Origin: Deltaproteobacteria bacterium
GTDB taxonomy: Bacteria; Myxococcota; Kuafuiibacteriia; Kuafuiibacteriales; Kuafuiibacteriaceae
Reading direction: 5' to 3'
NCBI GenBank assembly: GCA_011526105.1
Contig: WYAZ01000073.1
Span: 1 to 64,000, forward strand
Length of the DNA stretch: 64,000 bases
Every line of letters starts with the position of its first letter. Position 1 is the stretch's first letter. Positions 16,986 through 24,199 of this stretch are shown piece by piece. The position numbers and the translations under genes were made by a program. The notes below the pieces were generated by a model. That model was given only the letters and a program-made list of their open reading frames with translations. It did no database searches and was not told the DNA's origin.

Positions 16986-17851
16986 GAGTGGGCTTCGCTC
17001 GCGCCCTCTCCCTGCGCGCCTCCGTGGGAGGCCAGAAGATCGACCTCCTTCGCTCCGGTGAAGATCACCCCGAAGAAGCGGGCGCCGGTGAGCGCAAAGC
17101 CGATCAGGATAGGCATGGTGGCGGCCCAGTACGGGATGGGCAGCGACTCGAAGATGCCTGCGGTTCGCTCGGACTCGACCCAGTCCTGCCAGTTGGCGCG
17201 CACGTAGCCTATCGACCAGATGGAGAGCAGCGCGCAGAGCGACACGGTGACGATGCCCGCGGCGATCTCATGCGGACGTTTCAGCCCTTCGGGAACGAGT
17301 CGGCGGACGGCGTCCACCGTGATGTGCCGTCCGGTCTTGGCCGCCATCGAGGAGCCCAGGAGCCCGACCCACATGATGAGGACCAAGGAGAGCCGCTGAG
17401 ACCAGCCAAAGCCGTTGGGCGCGAGGTAGATAATGCCGATGCTCAGCATGATGCCCGCGAAGGCGCCCAGGCCCACGACCACCTTGCGACCAGTACTTCG
17501 GCCCTCCACGCGGCGGGTGAATCCACCGAGCAAGGAGAGCACGAAGAAGATGACGATGAAGGTCGTCGCGGTCTCGAGGTCCGCCGAGCGCGCCGTGCGC
17601 CAGACCACGTCGACGAAGACGGTCACCGTCATGACGATGAGCGCGACGCTGACGATGAGCTTCTCGCCCTCGTACAGGAGATCGTCAACCTTGGAGAGAA
17701 ACGACGGCGCACCCTCGCCTTTGGCGCGAGAGAAGAGAGCACCGGCTGCGAGCACGATCAGGATGTAAGGCACCCCGACCCACGGAAAGGCCAGGAGTCC
17801 GACGGACAAGACGAGAACCGCGCCGAAGACTCCTCGCAGCAATGCGTTCAA
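16982..17851 (-). CDS. dctQ: TRAP transporter small permease (DctQ)
   Basis: This is the partner of DctM in the membrane complex. Its 289 residues are longer than the usual 160-220. The four-helix DctQ core (about residues 60-260) includes LIVSVALIVMTVTVFVDVVWR and the SSMAAKTGRHITVDAVRRLVP signature. An extra hydrophobic hairpin lies at the N-terminus (about residues 8-40). The TTG start overlaps the dctP stop (TTGA) and the stop overlaps the dctM ATG, so P, Q and M are translationally coupled. Confidence 0.88.
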   Translation of the reverse strand: MNALLRGVFGAVLVLSVGLLAFPWVGVPYILIVLAAGALFSRAKGEGAPSFLSKVDDLLYEGEKLIVSVALIVMTVTVFVDVVWRTARSADLETATTFIVIFFVLSLLGGFTRRVEGRSTGRKVVVGLGAFAGIMLSIGIIYLAPNGFGWSQRLSLVLIMWVGLLGSSMAAKTGRHITVDAVRRLVPEGLKRPHEIAAGIVTVSLCALLSIWSIGYVRANWQDWVESERTAGIFESLPIPYWAATMPILIGFALTGARFFGVIFTGAKEVDLLASHGGAQGEGASEAHS

Positions 17852-18882
17852 CCCTTCTTCTGGGCGGCCCAGGCCTTTTTGCCCTCGAGCACGGCCTGGA
17901 ACATGGCTTTGCCCTTCTTGCTGGCCTTCTTCATGTACTTCCCAAAGATGGCCTCGGTCGCTTTGCGGTAGGTCTCGCGCTGCTCCTTGGTGAGCTCACA
18001 CACCTCGATCTTCGAAGCGCGGAAGTTCTCGAGCAGGCCGTCGCGGATCTTCCGAACGCCGTCTCGGCCAAACTTGGTATCTTCCTCCGCTTGGGAGAGC
18101 AGCAGAGCCTGGTTCTCCTTGGACTGCTTGTCGAACCACTTCTTCGAGTAGACGATCATCGCTGGCTGATAGACGTGGTCCGTGATGGTGAAGTACTTGA
18201 TGCCCTGGTACCAGCTCACCGCGAAGGTGAAGAGCGGGGTGTTCGAGAAGCCGTCGACCGTACCTTGCTGAAGTGCAGGAAGGACCTCGGGCACCGCGAT
18301 CTCGACCGGGTTGGCGCCGAGAGCCTTGAAGGTGTCGAGGTGAATCGTGGCCTCTTGGCTGCGAATCTTGAGGCCCTTCAGGTCCGCCGGAGTCCGCGCA
18401 CAGCCGGTCTTGAGCGCGATCCCGTGCCAACCGTTTTCGGCCATTTGGAAGAGCACGAAGCCGCGGTCCGCGAGCAGCGCCGCCGCGTGGGGGCGAACGT
18501 ACTTGTCGAGCACGAAGTCAGCCTCCTCCGATGACTCGAACAGGAACGGGGCCTCGAGGCCGTAGAGCTCTGGGACCACGGTGGCGATGGCGGCGGTGGA
18601 GCCACCCCAGATCTGTATGCGGCCTTCGCGGGCCTCACGCACGGTCTCTTTCTCACCGCCGAGGCGACCTCCGAGGTACACCTTCACCTTGTAGGCACCC
18701 TTGGACTCTGTCTGGATGCGCTTCTTGACGCGGTCCATGAGCGCAGACCACGGCGTGTTCTCTGGTGCCACGGTGGCGACCTTGATGACCTCCGGGCCTT
18801 CGGCCGAGGCCAGGGCCGAAACGGCGGAGACGCCCAGCGCGGTCACAAGAGAGAGCAGTGCCTTAGGATGGAGAAGGTTCAT
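17848..18882 (-). CDS. dctP: TRAP transporter substrate-binding protein (DctP)
   Basis: This periplasmic receptor delivers a ligand to the DctQM permease. Its 344 residues begin with a Sec signal (MNLLHPKALLSLVTALGVSA, cleavage near ALASA). Family features include VATVAPENTPW, the KVKVYLGGRLGGEKE strand, GRIQIWGGSTAAIATVVPEL, the ligand-contacting stretch LKGLKIRSQEATIHL and the FSNTPLF loop. The ATG follows AAAGGA. With an adjacent TPR lipoprotein it probably belongs to the TatP type of TPAT systems, whose ligands may be hydrophobic rather than simple dicarboxylates. Confidence 0.9.
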   Translation of the reverse strand: MNLLHPKALLSLVTALGVSAVSALASAEGPEVIKVATVAPENTPWSALMDRVKKRIQTESKGAYKVKVYLGGRLGGEKETVREAREGRIQIWGGSTAAIATVVPELYGLEAPFLFESSEEADFVLDKYVRPHAAALLADRGFVLFQMAENGWHGIALKTGCARTPADLKGLKIRSQEATIHLDTFKALGANPVEIAVPEVLPALQQGTVDGFSNTPLFTFAVSWYQGIKYFTITDHVYQPAMIVYSKKWFDKQSKENQALLLSQAEEDTKFGRDGVRKIRDGLLENFRASKIEVCELTKEQRETYRKATEAIFGKYMKKASKKGKAMFQAVLEGKKAWAAQKKG

Positions 18883-18918
18883 CGTGAGGGTCCTTTCCCG
18901 CAGAGGGAGGTGAGAGGC

Positions 18919-19830
18919 TCAGAAGATGTCGTCGGCGAGCTTGAGCATGCGCGGAGCCGCCCGCTTCGCGGCGCGGTTCTCGGGTGCGATGTCCGGACTG
19001 TCTGTGTCGGCTCCGTTAATGACCTCGCCCAAGAGTCGCTCATACATCTCCCGATCATCCAGCTCCTTCGCCAGGAACTCGGCTTGGACGACCTTGGTGG
19101 GCAGATATTCGGATGCCAGCTCCTGGGCGGCCTTGAAATGCTCTTCCGACTTCTTCAGATCTTTACCGGCGATGGAGGGGAGCGCGGAGTAGAAGGCACC
19201 GAAGTAGCGATCCGGTCCGGCGTAGAAGTAGGACGGGTCGATCTCCTTGATGCGGCGCATGGCGGCGGCCACTCGGTCCTTGTAGAACAAGCGCGCCGAC
19301 AACCCCTTGGCGTTCGCAAAGCGAGAGAGGTTGGTGCAGTACCAATAGGCGGCGGGCACCGCAGGCTTCTCGATGAGGCTGATGGCTTTCTCGAATTCAC
19401 CGCCCGCGCGCATGGTCTCCTCGAACTTGGGGTCGAGGAGCAGCAAAGCGCGCTCACCCCAGTCGACGGCCTTTTGGTGGAGTTCGAGGCGCAGCGTCTC
19501 GAGGTTCTCGGGCTCCTCGTTGTTCAAGTGCCCGTCGACCAAGAAGTAGTAGGCGCGAGCGAGCCACACCATGGGCTCGGCGTTCTTGGGGTCGGCCTTG
19601 GCCGCCGCCTCCCACTTCTCGATGGCCACATTCAGCTGGGCCTTGTCGTCCCGCTTCGCCCACGCGGCGTTCGCGGCTTCGAGGAGCGCGGAAGCCCCCG
19701 CGGTGGAGGTGCCCGTCCCCGCCCCTGCCCCGCCCTCGGTCTCCCAGGCCGCTTTGCGGCCGGCGCTGGCGCATGCGCTGGAAAGCGCGAGGATGGAAAG
19801 GAGAACGGTGAGTTGCTTGATCTGCCCCAT
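18919..19830 (-). CDS. TRAP-associated TPR lipoprotein (TatT family)
   Basis: This 303-residue lipoprotein (LALSSAC, Cys20) is made of helical TPR-like repeats (EKWEAAAKADPKNAEPMVWL, WGERALLLLDPKFEE, HFKAAQELASEYLPTK) and ends with DDREMYERLLGEVING. It matches the T component of TPAT transporters known from Treponema pallidum Tp0956, in which trimers bind the cognate P protein. It sits 36 bp upstream of dctP and is probably the first gene of the operon. In the periplasm it would help pass ligand to DctP. Confidence 0.82.
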   Translation of the reverse strand: MGQIKQLTVLLSILALSSACASAGRKAAWETEGGAGAGTGTSTAGASALLEAANAAWAKRDDKAQLNVAIEKWEAAAKADPKNAEPMVWLARAYYFLVDGHLNNEEPENLETLRLELHQKAVDWGERALLLLDPKFEETMRAGGEFEKAISLIEKPAVPAAYWYCTNLSRFANAKGLSARLFYKDRVAAAMRRIKEIDPSYFYAGPDRYFGAFYSALPSIAGKDLKKSEEHFKAAQELASEYLPTKVVQAEFLAKELDDREMYERLLGEVINGADTDSPDIAPENRAAKRAAPRMLKLADDIF

Positions 19831-19860
19831 GAACGGCGGCCTTAGCGGTCTTCCACCACC

Positions 19861-20877
19861 ATGTCAAACACGGGGTACCGGAGCCGCCTCCTTTTTTGCG
19901 CTGCATCATTCACGTTATGCTGCGCGGCCTTGCCAGGGATCGAAGAGCGAACACGAGCGCTCAAAGCGGAAGCGCGACGACTGGGCTTCGAGAAGGTCGG
20001 CGTCGCGCGGGCGGGTTCGGCCGATCCGGAGGGCCGAATGCGCGCGTGGCTGGAGCGCGGGCATGGAGGCGAGATGACCTACCTCTCGCGGACGCTGGCC
20101 GAACGTGAGGACGCCACGGTCCTATTGCCGGGGGCGCGCTCCGTCGTGGCCCTCATGCTCTCGTACTGGCGTCCCGAGTCCGAGCGACTGGCCGGCGCGG
20201 AGGTGGGCAAGGTCGCAAGGTACGCGGTGGGCCGCGACTACCACGTCCTCGTTCGGCGCAAGGTTCGCGCCCTCCGGAAGTCCCTGCTGAGGCTCGATCC
20301 GTCGGCGGAGGTGCATCCGACGATCGACACCTCCCCCGTGATGGAGCGGGCCTGGGCGGAACGTGCGGGCATCGCCTGGATCGGGAAGTCGACCATGGCG
20401 ATCGCGCCCGAGCTGGGTACGTACACGTTCCTCGCGACGCTCGTGACTACGAGCGAGCTCGTGCCCGATCCACCTTCGATCGATCGCTGCGGCAGCTGCA
20501 CTCGATGTCTGGACGCGTGCCCCACCCAAGCTTTCCCCGCGCCGTATGAGCTCGATGCCACCAAGTGCATCACCTACTGGAACGTGGAGCGAAGCGGCGA
20601 CTTCACGCCCGAGACCCCGGCGCTCCACGGTTGGCTCGCCGGCTGCGACGTCTGCCAGGAGGTCTGCCCCTGGAACAAGTTCAAGCAGGCCTCCCCCGAA
20701 GCGCGGTTCGGCCCCACCGCCGCGCTCGACGCGCTCGATCTGACCCGGCTCGCGGATCCCGCGGACGCGGACTACCACGAGGCGCTCGTGGACAAGACCG
20801 CGCTCAAGCGTACCGGCGGCGAGGCTCTGTCGAGAAACGCGCGTGTGCTGCTTCGAGAACAAACGAAGCTCGACTGA
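19861..20877 (+). CDS. queG: Epoxyqueuosine reductase
   Basis: This cobalamin- and Fe-S-dependent enzyme reduces epoxyqueuosine to queuosine in tRNA wobble positions. Motifs are the cobalamin-domain core (DTSPVMERAWAERAGIAWIGK), two ferredoxin-type clusters CGSCTRCLDACPT and CDVCQEVCPWN, and CITYWNVE. The 338 residues lack the full C-terminal HEAT region of some homologues. The ATG at 19861 adds about 22 doubtful residues ahead of GIEERTRALKAEARRLGFEKVG, so a TTG near 19929 could be the true start. It is divergent from the TRAP operon, only 30 bp away. Confidence 0.92.
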   Translation: MSNTGYRSRLLFCAASFTLCCAALPGIEERTRALKAEARRLGFEKVGVARAGSADPEGRMRAWLERGHGGEMTYLSRTLAEREDATVLLPGARSVVALMLSYWRPESERLAGAEVGKVARYAVGRDYHVLVRRKVRALRKSLLRLDPSAEVHPTIDTSPVMERAWAERAGIAWIGKSTMAIAPELGTYTFLATLVTTSELVPDPPSIDRCGSCTRCLDACPTQAFPAPYELDATKCITYWNVERSGDFTPETPALHGWLAGCDVCQEVCPWNKFKQASPEARFGPTAALDALDLTRLADPADADYHEALVDKTALKRTGGEALSRNARVLLREQTKLD

Positions 20878-20888
20878 ACGAGCGGCTC

Positions 20889-21812
20889 GTGGCAGCACCC
20901 CTTCTCGTGAAGAGCACGCGCCTCGTCGGCATCCTCTTGTTCCTGCTTTCGAGCTGCGCGAGCTCACGCGCCCTCGAGTCCAGCGCCCCCGCGCTCGAAC
21001 CCGCCGTGGCTCGAGCCAAGCTCGCCCGGATCTCGGCGAAGACGGTGCAGCTCTGGGTCGTCGTCCACGTGCGCGCTCAGAAGAACCTGCGGCCCGACGG
21101 GAGCATCGACGAAGCTGCACTCATGGCGGGCGCGGTGGAGGATGCCACTCGAGCCATCAGCGGCGGCGCGGACGCAATCATTCTGATCAACGCGCGCGCG
21201 GAACTCCCCCTCTACGAACGAGTCCTCCACGCGGTGCGGGAGCGGCATCCGCGTTTCCCGCTGGGCATCAGCGCGCTCGCCTATGGCCCAGAGAACCTCA
21301 CGGAGGGCTTTCGTCTGGCCCGCATGTTCGCCGCGGACGTGGTCTGGTGTGAGGTCGTGCCCGACGAAGGCTTCGAATACGAGGATGACGACGGAAGTTA
21401 CAAGCCCGCCGTTACCACGCCACGCGCACTCGCGTTCGAAGTTCAGCAACGAGATCGCCCAGAGGCCATGCACGTGGCCGGCGTCCACATGAAGTACACG
21501 CGCCCCACGGATGGGTTCGCCTTTCCCGATGCGATGGCGCGCGCGCGCGGCGGCGTGGATGGGATCATCGTCACCGGCCCACAAACCGGCGTGCTCGCGG
21601 ACGTGGAGCGCATCCGCACCGCGCGCGAGATCGCCGGCGAGCACGTGCTCGGCCTCGCAAGCGGCGTCTCCGTCGACAACATCGAGAGCGTCATCGGCTT
21701 CATCGACTTTGCCATCGTGGGGACCTCGCTCAAGCGCACCGATGACCCCCTGCGCATCGACGAAGAGAAGGTGCGCGCGCTGCGGGCGAAGATGGACGCC
21801 TTGCGACCCTGA
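20889..21812 (+). CDS. BtpA/SgcQ-family TIM-barrel lipoprotein
   Basis: From the GTG at 20889 the protein has 307 residues and a lipobox signal (GILLFLLSSC). The rest fits the BtpA/SgcQ family of TIM barrels: LWVVVHVRAQKNLRP, GGADAIILINARAE, AADVVWCEVVPDEG, the phosphate-loop stretch VDGIIVTGPQTG, LGLASGVSVDNIESV and FAIVGTSLKRTDDP. BtpA acts in photosystem I biogenesis in cyanobacteria, and SgcQ is a proposed sugar-phosphate enzyme. Neither role is expected here, and a secreted lipidated member is unusual. The start is 11 bp after queG. A longer upstream frame lies inside queG and is rejected. Confidence 0.75.
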   Translation: MAAPLLVKSTRLVGILLFLLSSCASSRALESSAPALEPAVARAKLARISAKTVQLWVVVHVRAQKNLRPDGSIDEAALMAGAVEDATRAISGGADAIILINARAELPLYERVLHAVRERHPRFPLGISALAYGPENLTEGFRLARMFAADVVWCEVVPDEGFEYEDDDGSYKPAVTTPRALAFEVQQRDRPEAMHVAGVHMKYTRPTDGFAFPDAMARARGGVDGIIVTGPQTGVLADVERIRTAREIAGEHVLGLASGVSVDNIESVIGFIDFAIVGTSLKRTDDPLRIDEEKVRALRAKMDALRP

Positions 21813-21862
21813 GCGGCCACTGATGGTCGCTTGCTTCCTGGCGTCGTCCGAGGTGAAGCTCA

Positions 21863-22306
21863 GTGAGGATGAACGCGCCGTTGTTTGAGCAGGCTGGAGG
21901 CCTCGAGGGGCTTCGACGGGTCGTCACGACGTTTTACGACGCCATCTTCGTGGACGTCATGATCGGGTTCTTCTTTCAGAGCCTCGACAAAGACATGCTC
22001 ATCGACCGCGAGGTCGAACATGCCGCGAGGATGCTCGGCGCCGAGCACATCGAGTACAAGGGGAGGCCCCTGCGCGAAGCCCATGCGAAGCACCCGATCA
22101 TGGGCGGGCAGTTTGATCGACGCACTCAGCTGTTGCGTGAGGCGATGGAGACCCACCAGCTTCCGGGTCCGGTGAAGAAGGCCTGGCTCGAGCAGACCGA
22201 GCGACTGCGCCCACTCATCACGAAGGACTCGAAGGCGGAGTGTCGCGATGAGGATCTCGGTCCCCCTCGAAAACGCGGAATCCTCTTTCGAGGACCCTCC
22301 GGCTGA
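21863..22306 (+). CDS. Truncated haemoglobin (2/2 globin)
   Basis: This 147-residue protein has the group I/II truncated globin pattern: LEGLRRVVTTFYDAIF (A-B helices), DREVEHAARMLG, and the proximal His in LREAHAKHPIMGGQFDR, then VKKAWLEQTERLRPLI. It should bind haem and O2 or NO in the cytoplasm. The last 20 or so residues (from KAECRDED) look non-globin. The GTG at 21863 follows GAGGTGA, and an ATG at 21869 is the alternative. It is convergent with the kinase gene, 12 bp away. Confidence 0.8.
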   Translation: MRMNAPLFEQAGGLEGLRRVVTTFYDAIFVDVMIGFFFQSLDKDMLIDREVEHAARMLGAEHIEYKGRPLREAHAKHPIMGGQFDRRTQLLREAMETHQLPGPVKKAWLEQTERLRPLITKDSKAECRDEDLGPPRKRGILFRGPSG

Positions 22307-22318
22307 AAACGGGCCGAC

Positions 22319-24052
22319 TCAGGTCTCGGTTCGACGCTCGGGCGGGGTGGCCCCGGGCGGAGGTGCGAAGAGCTTGTGCAGCTCCTCGGCGAGCGGACGA
22401 CAAGCCGGCTGGATCTCGAGTCGCTCCGAGAGCACACGCGCCGACTGCTCGAGGTTGCTGAGCACCTTGGCCCTCGCCCGGTTGCTGGACGCGAGACGCG
22501 CCCGCATCTCCTTGAGGGCGCCGTCGAGCTGGTCGGCCTGCCGGTGCAACGTTTCTCGGAGCTCGAGGATGCGGCTGGCGATGGAGGCGCAGGACGCGGA
22601 CATCTTGGCGATCTCCGCCTCGATCTTGGCGAGTTCGTGCGCGCGAGCCGAGAAGCGCGCGCGCGAGGCACCGGCCCGTTCGTAGGAGTTCCGCAGCGCC
22701 GCTTCGTCGCCTTGGCTCTCGAGCCGAGCGATCTCGGCCCACGAGGCGTCGAGGATCTTCGAGGCCTCATCGCGCTGTTCCCGAAGCTTGCCCGCGGTCT
22801 CTTGTGCTGCGGCGATCTTTCGCTTGAGTCGAGATTCCTCGCCGGCGAGATCTTCGATCTGGCGCCCGAACTGACCTCGGGCGTCCTTGGCGCGACGCTC
22901 GGCGCCTTCCACCCGTTTGCGGTCCTCGCCCATCTGATTCTCGATGCGCGCGACCTCGATGCTCGCCCGATACAGTTCCTGGAGGGAACTCTGAACATCC
23001 GGCGCGGCGGAGACCTCGCTGGGGGCCACGGCCGCCATGCGCCCATACATGATGGAGCGGAGCGCCCAATGCGCGACGCCGCCCGCGCTGAGGGGCGCGG
23101 CCTCGCCCCCCCCCGTCGGCACCCGAGGCGGCGCGGGCACAGGGTTGAAGTCGAGCTCGCGAGGGGTGGCGCGCATCTGCGTCTTGATGTCTTCGTGGAG
23201 ATGGTGCGCGTCCCGGTATCGGTCAGAGACCTTCTTCTGCAAGAGGCGCAGGATCATTCGCTCCATCTCGTCCGAAGTATCGGCCCGAAACTGCTTTGGC
23301 GAAGGCGGGGGCGCTTCCTGGTGCATCTTCAGGATGTGTTTTCGGTCCGCGCTCACAAAGGGCAGCCGACCCGTCAGCATCTCGAAGGCGAGCACGCCGA
23401 GCGCGTAGAGATCCGAAGCGGGCGTCGCATCTTCACCTCGGGTCTGCTCGGGCGACATGTACTCGGGCGTACCGAAGACCGCACCTTCGGGGGCGAGGCG
23501 GGCATCTTTGGCCAGAGCCGCGAGGCCAAAGTCGAAGACCTTTACCGAGTCGGCGCGACCACCGCGCTCCACGAGAAAGACGTTATCGCTCTTGATGTCC
23601 CGGTGCACGACCCCGAGGTCGTGGGCTCGAGCGAGCGCGGCGACAGACTGCTCGAGAATATCCAGCAGTCGAGGGACAGGCATGGGGCCGCGCGCAATCA
23701 GGTGCGACAGCGGCTCCCCGACCAGGTATTCCATCACGAGGTAGTAGAGACCGTCTTCGGTGTCTCCAAAGTCGTAGATGTCCACGATATTGGCGTGGTT
23801 GACTCGATTCGCGGCGCGCGCCTCGCGGAGGAACCAATCTCGATGATGCGTCTCTCCTCGGCGCACCGGCTGGAGGATCTTGATCGCGACGATGCGATCG
23901 ATCAGCAAGTGGCGGGCCTTATACACCGCACCGATGCCGCCCTCGCCCGCTCGAGCCTCGAGGCGATAGCGCTCGGCGATGATCCGACCGATCATCGGAT
24001 CTCGGGGCCGCGACGAAGATTGGCTGCGGCCAGCCGCCCGGGCATCGGTCAC
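22319..24052 (-). CDS. Ser/Thr protein kinase with C-terminal coiled coil
   Basis: This Hanks-type kinase has 577 residues. The kinase domain (about 28-300) has Gly loop GEGGIGAVYKA, ATP Lys58 in VAIKIL, catalytic HRDIKSDN (Asp152, Asn157), Mg-binding DFG (Asp174) and the activation/P+1 region TPEYMSPEQ. A Pro-rich linker leads to a long Arg/Glu/Ala-rich coiled coil (about 365-545). No clear membrane helix is present, so it looks cytoplasmic, unlike PknB-type receptors. GTG at 24052 is the first start, and an ATG at 23995 (Met20) is also plausible. It is divergent from the HEAT-like gene. Confidence 0.92.
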   Translation of the reverse strand: MTDARAAGRSQSSSRPRDPMIGRIIAERYRLEARAGEGGIGAVYKARHLLIDRIVAIKILQPVRRGETHHRDWFLREARAANRVNHANIVDIYDFGDTEDGLYYLVMEYLVGEPLSHLIARGPMPVPRLLDILEQSVAALARAHDLGVVHRDIKSDNVFLVERGGRADSVKVFDFGLAALAKDARLAPEGAVFGTPEYMSPEQTRGEDATPASDLYALGVLAFEMLTGRLPFVSADRKHILKMHQEAPPPSPKQFRADTSDEMERMILRLLQKKVSDRYRDAHHLHEDIKTQMRATPRELDFNPVPAPPRVPTGGGEAAPLSAGGVAHWALRSIMYGRMAAVAPSEVSAAPDVQSSLQELYRASIEVARIENQMGEDRKRVEGAERRAKDARGQFGRQIEDLAGEESRLKRKIAAAQETAGKLREQRDEASKILDASWAEIARLESQGDEAALRNSYERAGASRARFSARAHELAKIEAEIAKMSASCASIASRILELRETLHRQADQLDGALKEMRARLASSNRARAKVLSNLEQSARVLSERLEIQPACRPLAEELHKLFAPPPGATPPERRTET

Positions 24053-24199
24053 GCGGAGGCTCCCTTTCCTGGGGCAAACAAGGGGCTCATCTTCTGGTTG
24101 GCCAGGATTCGTGTCAATGGAGGGCCTGGAGACGAGATGTCCCGGGCAGATTCCTCCGGCCCTGAACTATCGGACCGGAAACTTCGGGTGTAGGCTGCC
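24053..24199. other. Divergent intergenic region, kinase / HEAT-like protein
   Basis: These 147 bp must hold promoters for both genes if they are transcribed separately. I could not find a convincing -10/-35 pair or operator on either strand. Confidence 0.3.

Noticed and set aside
15222-17207. Plus-strand open frame of 661 codons opposite dctM
   Set aside because: The translation is an Asp/Glu/Arg/His-rich shadow of the transmembrane gene and carries no motif.
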